From positions 1-64,000 of the forward strand of contig CAOKXF010000004.1 of the NCBI GenBank assembly GCA_948473335.1: 64,000 bases of DNA. Direction: 5' to 3'. The notes beneath the pieces are model-generated. The model saw nothing but the letters and a program-made list of their open reading frames with translations, did no database searches and was not told where the DNA came from. This document shows positions 19,918 through 27,658 of this stretch, one piece after another. The translations under genes were made by a program, and so were the position numbers. The first letter of the stretch is position 1. Every line of letters starts with the position of its first letter. This stretch comes from an uncultured Clostridium sp. Lineage in GTDB: Bacteria > Bacillota > Clostridia > TANB77 > CAG-508.

Positions 19918-21120
19918 ATGTTAATAAGAGAAAAATATTTAGCTCAAATAAGAGATTTTTATGAAGAAGTATCGTTAATAAAGATAATATATGGATTAAG
20001 AAGAAGTGGAAAATCTGTTATTCTAACTCAAATAATGGATGAATTAAAAGAAAAAGGAATAAAAGATGAACAAATAATTTATATAAATTTTGAATCTTTA
20101 GATTATAGTTTTATAAAAACTGCTAAAGATTTAAATGATTATATAAAAGGTCTTGCTAAGAACAAAAATAAGTATTATGTGTTTTTAGACGAAATACAGA
20201 AGGTTGAAGATTTTGAAAAAGGAATCAATTCTTTAAGAATTACAAATCAGTTTAGTATATTTATAACCGGCTCAAATAGTAAGATGACGTTCTTAGAGTT
20301 GTCTACAGATTTATCTGGCAGATATGTTAGTTTTAGAGTTCTCCCTTTATCATTTAAAGAAATAGTAGAAATTACAAATACAACAAAAGAAAAATATAAA
20401 GATTTATTACTTGATATTTTTGAATGGGGTTCTCTCCCACAAAGATTTTCTTTTAAAAATGAAAGAGCAAAGCTTAATTATATTTCAGATGTTTATGATT
20501 CAATACTTCTAAAGGATGTAGTTGAAAGGCTAAATATAAAAGATATTACTTCTTTTAATAAAATACTGCAATATGTTTTAGAAACAGAAGGAAAAGAATT
20601 TTCAGCTAATAATGTTTTAAACTATTTAAAAACGGAACATCATGAGATATCAACAGATACATTATATAATTACTTAGAAGCACTTTGTTCAACTTTTATA
20701 ATGAATAAAGTTTATAGATATGATATCCAAGGAAAGAGTGTTTTAAAAACACTAAATAAATACTATGCTTCTGATTTAGGAGTAAAAAAAATAAAGACAA
20801 ATAATAAAGAACTTAATTATTCAAATGCATTAGAAAATGTGGTATATAACGATTTACTTGTCAAAGGTTATGAAGTATATATTGGTAAAACAAAAAAAGG
20901 TGAAGTAGACTTTGTTGCAACTAAAAATAATATTTTAAAATATATACAAGTTTGTTACACATTATCTTCAGAAGAAACAGCTATAAGAGAATTTAGAGCA
21001 TATGATGGAATTAATGATGCGTATTCAAAATATGTAATTTCACTTGATGAAGAAAATTATTCAAGAAATGGAATAAAGCATATAAATATTTTTGACTTTT
21101 TAATGAATGAAGATTTTTAG
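19918..21120 (+). CDS. ATP-binding protein, AAA_14 + DUF4143 family (2)
   Basis: A second P-loop ATPase of 400 residues. Walker A is GLRRSGKSV near residue 25, Walker B is YYVFLDEIQK near 84, and a sensor-like ITGSNSKM follows near 115. The C-terminal half holds DUF4143 features (YYASDLGVKK, ALENVVYNDL and GEVDFVATK near 330). It belongs to a different subgroup from its neighbour at 18118, and is closer in motif order to the broken gene at 45766. The start is ATG 19918, which has AGAGGTG upstream; an in-frame GTG at 19768 would place the tandem operator dyads inside the coding region. A terminator hairpin follows at 21135. Confidence 0.82.
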   Translation: MLIREKYLAQIRDFYEEVSLIKIIYGLRRSGKSVILTQIMDELKEKGIKDEQIIYINFESLDYSFIKTAKDLNDYIKGLAKNKNKYYVFLDEIQKVEDFEKGINSLRITNQFSIFITGSNSKMTFLELSTDLSGRYVSFRVLPLSFKEIVEITNTTKEKYKDLLLDIFEWGSLPQRFSFKNERAKLNYISDVYDSILLKDVVERLNIKDITSFNKILQYVLETEGKEFSANNVLNYLKTEHHEISTDTLYNYLEALCSTFIMNKVYRYDIQGKSVLKTLNKYYASDLGVKKIKTNNKELNYSNALENVVYNDLLVKGYEVYIGKTKKGEVDFVATKNNILKYIQVCYTLSSEETAIREFRAYDGINDAYSKYVISLDEENYSRNGIKHINIFDFLMNEDF

Positions 21121-21134
21121 AAGTTAAAATAGTA

Positions 21135-21169
21135 GATATGGCAGTCTAAAAAAGATTGCCATATCTTTC
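21135..21169 (+). terminator. Terminator of ATPase 2
   Basis: GATATGGCA (21135-21143) pairs with TGCCATATC (21157-21165), followed by TTT. It lies 14 bases after the stop. Confidence 0.7.
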
Positions 21170-21174
21170 ATTGT

Positions 21175-21284
21175 AAAATATGAGATATATAATGGATATC
21201 TAAAAACTTAAAGAGAATATCGCTAAAAGTCACACTTTTAGGCAGTTCGCTAGAAAAGAGATATCGCCTTGATCCTGCAAAATT
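21175..21284 (+). repeat. 110-bp direct repeat, copy 2
   Basis: This is the partner of 17841-17950, with the same internal hairpin and the same GAGATATCGCCTT phrase. It lies just past the ATPase 2 terminator. Together the copies look like the ends of a nested insertion or the scars of two related ones. Confidence 0.8.
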
Positions 21285-21341
21285 GAATTTAATCAAATTT
21301 GTTTATTATAAATAAATGAAAAAATAAGATATGTGAAAAAT

Positions 21342-21378
21342 AAAAAGTAGACGACTTTCAAATTGCCTACTTTTTATA
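21342..21378 (-). terminator. Terminator of the transglutaminase-fold gene
   Basis: AAAAAGTAG (21342-21350) and CTACTTTTT (21367-21375) form the stem, and the T-run reads out on the minus strand, 20 bases past the gene at 21398. Confidence 0.65.
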
Positions 21379-21397
21379 CTAACCAATTTAGGTTTTA

Positions 21398-22783
21398 TTA
21401 ACGATTAGGAGATGTCTCAATATTCCTAGAGTTAGAACGTGTTTTTTCGATATTACTTCCAACATATGGTACAACACCTTTATAATCTTTAGAATTACAT
21501 TCTTTTCTATAATTTTCATCATATAATCTAGAATTTTGAATTAAGTTTGATGTTACAGCAGGAGTAATATATGTGTCACATTTCTTATTATTTAAACCAT
21601 AAGGGTTAGAATGTCCACCAATTATTACTGTTGATTCCATACTTTTTCCTTTTAGCTCTACTCCTTTTTCAAGTGTTACCTTTCTTCTATCTCCAAAAAA
21701 AGCTTGATCTGACATAAATAAATTTCCTGAAGGATTTCCTTCGCGTATTGTATTTCTAGCAGTAGTAATGTCTGTATTGAACCAAATATCACCAAGTTTA
21801 ATTTGATTCCAAGAATGTAAACCACCTGCATAATATCCATCTATAACTTTACTTTCTCCACCAACGCAACTAAAAACATTTCTAAATATTTCAGCATATC
21901 CTTTGCATATTGACTTTCCTGTTAATAAGCCTATTAATCCACTTGCATTAACAACTTCATCTGAAAAACTTAGCTTTTCAGGCTTAGCAGCTTCAAAATC
22001 ATAATCTACCATACTAACAATTTTATCAATTATTTGTGTAGCAAGTTGAAGGTCTATAGATACTTTATTAGCATCTTCATTGATATAAAGGTTACTAATT
22101 ATCTCATTGTTTACAAGAGTTCTTATTTGCTTATAAGTTCTTAAATTAAGAGGTCTTTGCTCGCCTTGATGAGTACGGCTTTCTCTTGTTTTTTCTATTA
22201 TTCTTATACCTGCAACATCAAAAGATTCTTCAATTTGACTCAATTTGTCTAGCGGAAGTTCTCCAATATTATCAATAGTAATAATAATTGGTATTCCTTT
22301 ATAATCTCTTGGGTTGTTTTTTAGCATTTCTTCTACCAGTTCTAAATCAAAATAATTAACACATGAATAAGGAAATTTTTTACTAATATTTTTTATATCT
22401 CCATATTGAAAGATATTACTTTGTTGAAATCTAAGATTAAGATTTCCGATATCTGAAGAAACATCTTTTTTAGTAAATCTATTTAATTCTTGGATATCTT
22501 CTATATCCTTTATTACTAATGTTTGATTAATAAAGTGAGTTATATCTTTACCACATTTTTCTGCTTTATCAAGTGTATCAAATAAATCAGTTAAAGAAAA
22601 AATTTCTCTAAAAGCGGTAAATGGCGAAGTATACCTACTACTATACATTAAAAATTCATATGGTGAAACTCTATTTTTTATATCATCTTTTTTCTTTCTT
22701 TGCATAAATGGGTCTTGTTCATTAAGCCAAGATAAGTATAAATCATTTATCAAATCATAGTTAATTTCACTTTCGTTTTTCAT
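21398..22783 (-). CDS. Transglutaminase-like (Cys-His-Asp) protein on element 1
   Basis: A 461-residue protein with no signal peptide. The region about 285-340 has a transglutaminase-like superfamily core: SICKGYAEIF (nucleophile Cys), GGLHSWNQIKLGDIW (His) and FNTDIT (Asp), spaced as in bacterial transglutaminase-like peptidases. The N-terminal 280 residues are mostly helical and unrecognised. The C-terminal tail (about 400-461) is basic and Ser/Asn-rich. AAGGAG abuts the upstream ATG at 22792, so the ATG at 22783, 9 bases away, is the better start. The gene is opposite to the rest of the element cargo. It could be a protease, an amidase or an inactive fold; a defence or effector role is only a guess. 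Confidence 0.65.
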   Translation of the reverse strand: MKNESEINYDLINDLYLSWLNEQDPFMQRKKKDDIKNRVSPYEFLMYSSRYTSPFTAFREIFSLTDLFDTLDKAEKCGKDITHFINQTLVIKDIEDIQELNRFTKKDVSSDIGNLNLRFQQSNIFQYGDIKNISKKFPYSCVNYFDLELVEEMLKNNPRDYKGIPIIITIDNIGELPLDKLSQIEESFDVAGIRIIEKTRESRTHQGEQRPLNLRTYKQIRTLVNNEIISNLYINEDANKVSIDLQLATQIIDKIVSMVDYDFEAAKPEKLSFSDEVVNASGLIGLLTGKSICKGYAEIFRNVFSCVGGESKVIDGYYAGGLHSWNQIKLGDIWFNTDITTARNTIREGNPSGNLFMSDQAFFGDRRKVTLEKGVELKGKSMESTVIIGGHSNPYGLNNKKCDTYITPAVTSNLIQNSRLYDENYRKECNSKDYKGVVPYVGSNIEKTRSNSRNIETSPNR

Positions 22784-23035
22784 TTGCAACATCTCCTTTT
22801 TATTACAGAATTGTTAGCTTATTTAACGATAGTAAACATAACTATATTATACTATACTTTATGGGATTTTGCAAATTTTGTAAGAAAAATGTACCATTTG
22901 GCAAATTTTATGTGTTCTTATTTAGAAAGAGATAAAGTAATTTATCAATCTAAAAGTAATTTAGATAAAACAGATATAGGACAATCTCTTTTCACATAAT
23001 ATTTATAGAGAATGATGGCGAAGGAGTTAAAATAT

Positions 23036-23233
23036 ATGCAAATTACTTCTAATGAAATATGCAATACAAAATATATACAAATTTATTTAACAGAAGATGA
23101 ATTAAAAAAACAAGAAATAAAAGAAATAATAGACAAGTATAAAAAAGAAAAGTATAGTTTAGCTATTTTTACAACTGGAAAAGAGAATTATCCCGAGATT
23201 CTTAAAAAAATAATTGCAAACAGGTTGAACTAG
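23036..23233 (+). CDS. 65-residue hypothetical protein ahead of recombinase 1
   Basis: It is a small charged protein with no membrane segment. AAGGAG at 23021-23026 sets the ATG at 23036; an earlier ATG at 23012 would contain the ribosome site. The middle is Lys/Glu-rich (DELKKQEIKEIIDKYKKEK), followed by a beta-like SLAIFTTGKENY. It ends 56 bases before the recombinase. Element 2 has a similarly placed 45-residue ORF before its own recombinase, so both may be small partners of the integrase, for instance a directionality factor, but the sequences are not recognisably alike. Confidence 0.5.
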   Translation: MQITSNEICNTKYIQIYLTEDELKKQEIKEIIDKYKKEKYSLAIFTTGKENYPEILKKIIANRLN

Positions 23234-23241
23234 GTAATGAC

Positions 23242-23255
23242 CTATGTTAACATAG
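23242..23255. promoter_or_regulatory. Perfect 14-bp palindrome upstream of recombinase 1
   Basis: CTATGTTAACATAG lies 34 bases before the recombinase ATG, with AAGGAGG between. It may be an operator for recombinase autoregulation. Confidence 0.5.
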
Positions 23256-23289
23256 ATAGCATAAGCAATATCGGGCAAAAGGAGGAAAA

Positions 23290-24869
23290 ATGACAGTTGT
23301 AGGATATTGTAGATTGTCTAGAGATGAGGATAAGGAAAATTACGCAAGTATTGAAGAACAAAAAAGAATTATTAAAGATTATGCAAGTAGTCGTAATTGG
23401 ATTATATCAGATGATGATTTCTACATAGATGACAATGTTTCGGGATATACCTTTAATAGACCTGAATTTTCAAAAATGATTGAAATGGTAAAAGGAGGAA
23501 AAATAGATGTAGTAATAGCAAAGGATTTATCGAGAATTGGTAGAAATAATGGAAGAGTTTTAGTTTTAATAGATGAATTTAAAAATATGCAGAAAAATTT
23601 AATATTAGTATCGGAAATGGGAGGAACTTATGACGTTTTAAATGATAGAGATGATACGATTGGAATTACAACATGGTTTAATGAAAGATATGTAAAAGAC
23701 TGTTCAAGAAAAACAAGAGACCATATGTATTCTAAACAAAAGTCGGGAAGATTAGTAATGGGAAATTATTATGGTTATATAAAAGATAAAGAAGATGTTA
23801 CAAAGTTAAATGTAGATGAAGAAATAAGACCAGTTATAGAATTAATATATAAATTATATGTTGAAGATGGACTAGGTAGAAAGAAAATTTGTGATATTTT
23901 AAATAGCCGATATAGTTATCCTACACCATCCGTGTATTATAGTCAAAAGCATTTAGAACGAGGAAGAATATACAAACATCCTGTTCAAAAATTATGGTCT
24001 ACATATATGATAAGTAATATTTTAAATAATGATGTATATACAGGAACACTTAGAACACATAAAAAGAAAACTGTTTCTATAAGAGGTAGAGCAATTAAAC
24101 TTCCAAAAGAAGAACATTTTGTATTTGAGAATCATCATGAATCAATCATTTCAAAAGAGACTTTTGAATTAGCACAAGAAATTCGAAAACGAAAATCAAA
24201 TTCTAAAACTACTTGTCGGAACAAGAAAAAGAACTTATACTTTTTCAGGATTAGTCAAATGTGGTGATTGTGGATTTGGAGTAAGTCGGTATAACTATGA
24301 ATAGAAAGCAAAAGCAAAAAGGCTATGAATGTTCCCAGTATAGAACTTATGGGAAAACAAGATGTAAATGTCATGAAATAAAAGAAAATGATATTATTAT
24401 TCATTTAAAGGAGTTTCTAAGATTTACAAGGCAAAAATATATTGATGAAATAACTAAAATAGAAATTGAAACGAAAAATACTAATATGCAAACTAATAAA
24501 GAAAAGATTAAATATGAACTTGAAACTTTAAAGGCAGAATATAAAGTATTGTTAAATCAAAAAATAAGAGATTTAACAACAAATACTAATGAATATCAAC
24601 AACAAATGATAGAAAACACATACAAAGAACTAGAACAAGATAAAACAAATAAAATAGAAAAATTAGAACTTATACTAGAAAAAGAAGAAAAAGAAATTTC
24701 AAAAGAAAAAATTAGAAAATTAAAAACTGCACTAGATTATTTCGATGAAATTATTTCAAAAGAAATACCAAACAGATATGTTTTAGAAAATATAATAGAT
24801 AAAATATGGATTTATAGTGATAAAACTGTAAAATTTGATTTAAAAGTAGATATTGAAAAACTAATATAA
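23290..24869 (+). CDS. Large serine recombinase of element 1; reading needs two +1 shifts
   Basis: This is a site-specific integrase/excisionase of the large serine type. Frame 1 (23290-24267) has the catalytic domain (YCRLSRDED with the nucleophile Ser, IAKDLSRIGRN) and the recombinase domain. At the in-frame CGG 24217-24219 the family sequence moves to the +1 frame, giving GTRKRTYTFSGLVKCGDCG, the start of the zinc ribbon. At the next in-frame CGG, 24287-24289, it moves +1 again into a frame that runs to 24869, with the second Cys pair and a long coiled coil. Without shifting, the product stops after 325 residues and lacks the zinc ribbon. AGGAGG precedes the ATG. It could equally be a double-frameshift pseudogene or carry base-call errors. 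Confidence 0.85.
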
Positions 24870-24875
24870 AATCTT

Positions 24876-24902
24876 CCCCACATTGTAAGATTTTACCCCC
24901 GT
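24876..24902 (+). other. attR of element 1
   Basis: The left attP arm CCCCACATTGTAAGA (24876-24890) is followed by the core TTTACCCCCGT (24892-24902). Peroxiredoxin coding sequence resumes at the core. Confidence 0.8.
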
Positions 24903-25011
24903 GTGTACTACAGAATTTATAGCTTTTTCGAATGCTTATCCTTATTTTCAAAGATTAAATACGGAATTGCTTGGACTGAGTATAGACAGCAATGCTTCAC
25001 ATCTTGCATAG
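24892..25011 (+). CDS. Peroxiredoxin, segment 2 of 3
   Basis: From the core onward, this 120-base piece reads [19 protein letters not shown] and then [13 protein letters not shown], the stretch of a 1-Cys peroxiredoxin that holds the peroxidatic Cys (residue 52 of the rejoined protein). It has no start of its own. It ends at a TAG (25009-25011) created at the left junction of element 2. No frameshift or stop has accumulated inside it. It continues in frame with segment 3 at 29338. Confidence 0.85.
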   Translation, partial: FTPVCTTEFIAFSNAYPYFQRLNTELLGLSIDSNASHLA

Positions 25012-25025
25012 TGAAAGTTACCAAC
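24997..25025 (+). other. attL of element 2
   Basis: It comprises the core TCACATCTTGCAT (24997-25009) and the attP arm TTACCAAC (25018-25025). The bases upstream are peroxiredoxin codons. Confidence 0.7.
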
Positions 25026-25035
25026 AAAATAAAAA

Positions 25036-25052
25036 AAGCAATCACCTGCTAA
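25036..25052 (-). promoter_or_regulatory. Operator-like motif, left-end copy
   Basis: On the minus strand this reads TTAGCAGGTGATTGCTT, the same 15-base core (TAGCAGGTGATTGCT) as 27624-27643 but inverted. It lies 74 bases before the first cargo gene of element 2. Confidence 0.6.
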
Positions 25053-25125
25053 AATTGGATATGTACAAAAATTATAAAATATGTTAATATGAATAAAGAA
25101 AGTAATAATTTATATGGAGAATGAA

Positions 25126-25884
25126 ATGAAAAGTTATAAAGAATTATTTGAAAAAGAATTTAATACATCTCAACAAATAGATGAAACATTTGCAAAAATT
25201 TGTAATGAACAAAGTTTTAGAAAAGGTATTGAGTATTTAAAATCAATTAATTGTGAATGGCTAGATTATGATGGATATACTATTTTATATACTATAAATG
25301 AGTTAACTAAAGTATCAACAACTGATGAAGAAAAAAGAAAATTAATTGAGCGAATATCTAGTCAAGAAGATGTTGTTGAAACAAAAATAGAAGAAAATGA
25401 TAAGTTTAAAATTTCACAAATAGTTATTTCAAAAAAAGACTATGAAATTAGAGCTATGCAACTTTCAAAATTATTACCCAAAGCAGTGGAAATATTACCT
25501 GATTTAGAAGATGACAGAAGGGCAGGAACTTGTTTTGAAAAAGCATATCATATATCTTTACATTTAGGCATTCCAAACGATATAGTGACAGGTTATTGTT
25601 ATGGTTATACTGATAAATCAAAATTTCTTCATAGTTTTGTTGAAACAATACTTAAAGATGAAAGAGTTGTAATTGATGGAACTTTAAATGCAATTTTCAA
25701 TAAAGAAGGCTATTATAAATTAAGACATATAGAACCAATTACAAGAATCTCAAATAAAACATTAGAAAGTGATATTGAGAAATATTTGAAAAGTTTTAAA
25801 ACAATATCACCAGAAGTATATTATATTTTTAGAGATGAAATGATAAGAGATTTTGAAAAAAACTCAGATATTTTTGAAAGATAA
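25126..25884 (+). CDS. Small transglutaminase-like protein on element 2
   Basis: This is a cytoplasmic-looking protein of 252 residues. A possible Cys-His-Asp triad runs in the transglutaminase-like order: RRAGTCFEKAYHIS (Cys about 135), KFLHSFVE (His about 169) and VVIDGTLNA (Asp about 184). The N-terminal 110 residues are helical and unrecognised. The start is set at ATG 25126; the ATG at 25114 overlaps the GGAG ribosome site. It is the second transglutaminase-fold candidate in this insertion zone, although similarity to the element 1 protein is limited to the motif order. Function is unknown, and the match is by motif only. Confidence 0.5.
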   Translation: MKSYKELFEKEFNTSQQIDETFAKICNEQSFRKGIEYLKSINCEWLDYDGYTILYTINELTKVSTTDEEKRKLIERISSQEDVVETKIEENDKFKISQIVISKKDYEIRAMQLSKLLPKAVEILPDLEDDRRAGTCFEKAYHISLHLGIPNDIVTGYCYGYTDKSKFLHSFVETILKDERVVIDGTLNAIFNKEGYYKLRHIEPITRISNKTLESDIEKYLKSFKTISPEVYYIFRDEMIRDFEKNSDIFER

Positions 25885-25962
25885 TCTACAATTTTAAATA
25901 TATTTACTTAATATGTGTAGTATAAATTTTATAAATTGAAAATAAAATAGCATTTTAGCAAC

Positions 25963-25992
25963 TTGACAAAATCAAGTTCTAAATGTTATAGT
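25963..25992 (+). promoter_or_regulatory. Promoter of the MNT-HEPN pair
   Basis: A consensus TTGACA (25963-25968) and TATAGT (25987-25992) are 18 bases apart. The -35 sits in a small dyad CTTGA-CAAAA-TCAAG (25962-25976) that could bind an autorepressor. Confidence 0.65.
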
Positions 25993-26012
25993 ATATATTG
26001 ATTAGTAGTTTA

Positions 26013-26072
26013 GTAACCTACGGGACTAGACTCGGAGTAGATCGTACCTCGGGTAACCTACGGGTCCGAGGT
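26013..26072 (+). promoter_or_regulatory. GC-rich structured leader of the MNT-HEPN operon
   Basis: GTAACCTACGGG occurs twice (26013-26024 and 26053-26064). ACCTCGG (26046-26052) pairs with CCGAGGT (26066-26072) around the second copy, and an earlier ACTCGGAG offers a competing partner. The block is about half G+C in a region of roughly 25%. It resembles an attenuator or structured regulatory RNA; I cannot match it to a known riboswitch. Confidence 0.55.
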
Positions 26073-26100
26073 CATTTTAATATAAATTGGAGATTAAAAA

Positions 26101-26442
26101 ATGAGTGAAACAGTATATACAATTGAAGAAATAAAAGAACTTATATGTGATATATTAAGAAAATATGGAATTGAAAAAGCATATATATTTGGTTCATATG
26201 CAAGAGGTGAAGCAAATCAGCAATCTGATGTTGACATTATGATAAGAAAAGGAAAATTAAAAACACTTTTGCAATTATCTGCACTTGCTTATGAAATAGA
26301 ACAAATTTTAAAAAAGCAAATTGATATTGTTATAGAAGAAACATATACAGATGATATAAATTATGATAGCGAAACAATAAAACTTGCTAAAAATATATTT
26401 TATAACGAAGTAAAGAAAGAGAGATTGGATATATATGAGTAA
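26101..26442 (+). CDS. MNT-type nucleotidyltransferase antitoxin (MntA family)
   Basis: A minimal nucleotidyltransferase of 113 residues. The catalytic motif is complete: GSYARGEANQQSDVD near residues 38-52, with the two Asp residues after the Gly-Ser turn. In the HepT-MntA systems this enzyme silences the partner toxin by adding nucleotides to it. The next gene overlaps its last 8 bases and is a HEPN protein, which is the expected partner. The promoter and GC-rich leader lie directly upstream. Confidence 0.87.
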   Translation: MSETVYTIEEIKELICDILRKYGIEKAYIFGSYARGEANQQSDVDIMIRKGKLKTLLQLSALAYEIEQILKKQIDIVIEETYTDDINYDSETIKLAKNIFYNEVKKERLDIYE

Positions 26443-26794
26443 TTTAAATAGAAATTTAACAGTATTATTACATATGAAAGAATACTGCGAACAAATAGAA
26501 AAAACATTTGATATGTTTGGGAAAAATATAGAAGATTTTAATACTAACGTTGTTTTTAGAAATGCAATTTCTATGCCTATATTTCAAATAGGAGAACTTG
26601 TTAATCATTTAACAGAAGATTATATTGTAGCAACACAAAATGATATAAATTGGAATGAAATAAGAGGAATGAGAAATCGTTTTGCACATGGATATTATGA
26701 TATGGATTATAGTATTATTTTTGATACAGCAATAAACGATATACCTCTAATAAAAGAATTTATTGATAAAGAAATAAAGAAATTGATGAAATAA
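26435..26794 (+). CDS. HEPN-domain ribonuclease toxin (HepT family)
   Basis: A 119-residue helical protein with the HEPN active-site motif R-x4-H, seen as MRNRFAHGYYDMD near residues 88-100. This is the HepT form, which carries the Tyr that the partner MNT protein modifies. It overlaps mntA by 8 bases, so expression is translationally coupled. A terminator follows 33 bases after the stop. Such pairs act in plasmid or element maintenance and in phage defence. Confidence 0.87.
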   Translation: MSNLNRNLTVLLHMKEYCEQIEKTFDMFGKNIEDFNTNVVFRNAISMPIFQIGELVNHLTEDYIVATQNDINWNEIRGMRNRFAHGYYDMDYSIIFDTAINDIPLIKEFIDKEIKKLMK

Positions 26795-26827
26795 AAATTA
26801 TTGAAATTATATATAAAATTTAGACCT

Positions 26828-26857
26828 AAAACAGAGCAAATTTAGCTCTGTTTTTTC
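26828..26857 (+). terminator. Terminator of the MNT-HEPN operon
   Basis: AAAACAGAGC (26828-26837) and GCTCTGTTTT (26845-26854) form a 10-bp stem followed by T residues. Confidence 0.85.
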
Positions 26858-26881
26858 AAAAATCTATACTAAAAATTATAT

Positions 26882-27013
26882 CTCTCGGAGAGCAAAAAGG
26901 TTTTAGGAAATTTTCCTAAACAGCAAAAACGGTGTCAAAACACCAAGCTGGCGAATATTGGGCATTAAAAATGATTCTAAATATTCGGAGCAAATTTTAT
27001 GCAAAAAATTTGC
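26882..27013. ncRNA. Cluster of five hairpins, possible structured RNA
   Basis: Five short inverted repeats follow one another in 132 bases: CTCTCGGAGAG (26882-26892), TTTAGGAAA/TTTCCTAAA (26902-26920), GGTGT/ACACC (26931-26944), CGAATATT/AATATTCG (26952-26987) and GCAAATTTT/AAAATTTGC (26990-27013). No ORF covers it, and the 72-residue gene starts 52 bases later. It could be a regulatory leader, an independent RNA or an element origin. Confidence 0.4.
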
Positions 27014-27065
27014 TATTGTATTTATAAACATTTTTTGATAAAATAACATTTAGGAGGAATGTAAA

Positions 27066-27284
27066 ATGAGTTATCAATTATCAAATAAAACTAAAGAACT
27101 ACTTTCAAAAAGAATAGGTATACCATATGAAAAATTAATACAAATGGAAGATGAAGAAATAGATGCGTATATAGAGCAAAAAACAGGAAAGAAGATTACT
27201 TGGCCTAAAGGAGCAAAAGTTGATGGATTACCAATTAAAACAATGGAAGATATGGATAAAAGAATAGATGAATTGGAAAGATAA
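27066..27284 (+). CDS. 72-residue hypothetical protein of element 2
   Basis: It is a small, charged, soluble protein with AGGAGG 9 bases before the ATG. It has a predicted helical N-terminus (KTKELLSKRIGIPYEKLIQM), a KKITWPKGAKVDGLP loop and a Lys/Glu/Asp-rich last helix. I do not recognise it. It stands alone between the hairpin cluster and a terminator at 27295, so it is probably transcribed by itself. Confidence 0.55.
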   Translation: MSYQLSNKTKELLSKRIGIPYEKLIQMEDEEIDAYIEQKTGKKITWPKGAKVDGLPIKTMEDMDKRIDELER

Positions 27285-27294
27285 ATTCCAAATT

Positions 27295-27325
27295 AAAAAG
27301 AAGATATAATGTCTTCTTTTTTTGT
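27295..27325 (+). terminator. Terminator after the 72-residue gene
   Basis: AAAAAGAAGA (27295-27304) and TCTTCTTTTT (27312-27321) form the stem and are followed by a T-run. Confidence 0.75.
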
Positions 27326-27457
27326 ACCCTTTTTTCTTTTTATATACCCATTTTAATCCAATACAAAAATCATATGTTAATTTATTCGTAAATTAAAGCT
27401 AAAGATTAGTCATTTTTCAAATTTAGTTTTAATAAAATTTACGAAGGTGAATAAACA

Positions 27458-27595
27458 ATGAATGAAAATGATAAAGAGAAAAAAGAACAAGTTATTTATA
27501 TATTTAACAATAACAAAGAAGATATAAATATACAAATACAAAAGAGTTTTATTTCATACATTAAAGATACAACTAAAAGTGATAAAGAGCATTGA
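27458..27595 (+). CDS. 45-residue hypothetical protein ahead of recombinase 2
   Basis: A short, highly charged ORF (starts MNENDKEKKEQ, ends TTKSDKEH) with GAAGGTGA upstream of the ATG at 27458. It ends 63 bases before the recombinase start. Its position matches the 65-residue ORF before recombinase 1, so a shared accessory role is possible, but there is no sequence match I can see. Confidence 0.4.
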   Translation: MNENDKEKKEQVIYIFNNNKEDINIQIQKSFISYIKDTTKSDKEH

Positions 27596-27623
27596 ATATT
27601 TGAATAAATAGCTATATAATCTT

Positions 27624-27643
27624 TCTAGCAGGTGATTGCTAGA
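27624..27643 (+). promoter_or_regulatory. Operator-like dyad before recombinase 2
   Basis: TCTAGCA-GGTGAT-TGCTAGA is a dyad with 7-base arms, 15 bases before the recombinase ATG. The same core occurs inverted at the left end of the element (25037-25051). Confidence 0.6.
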
Positions 27644-27658
27644 ATAATGGAGGTGCAA

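Larger units (their letters stand above)
17718..24902 (+). mobile_element. Serine-recombinase integrative element 1 (~7.2 kb) inside the peroxiredoxin gene
   Basis: The element is bounded by the 11-base direct repeat TTTACCCCCGT (17718-17728 and 24892-24902). Joining the two inner ends recreates an attP-like site with 15-base inverted arms, CCCCACATTGTAAGA (24876-24890) and TCTTACAATTTGGGG (17733-17747), one mismatch apart. Cargo is two DUF4143-type ATPases, a transglutaminase-fold protein, a 65-residue ORF and a large serine recombinase next to the right end. Exact excision restores the peroxiredoxin frame through [13 protein letters not shown]. No conjugation or replication genes are visible, so it is likely a small integrative or mobilised element. 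Confidence 0.85.

Noticed and set aside
22784..22999. 71-codon open frame opposite and upstream of the transglutaminase-fold gene
   Set aside because: It starts inside the promoter region of the minus-strand gene, has no ribosome site, and reads as a low-information hydrophobic stretch.
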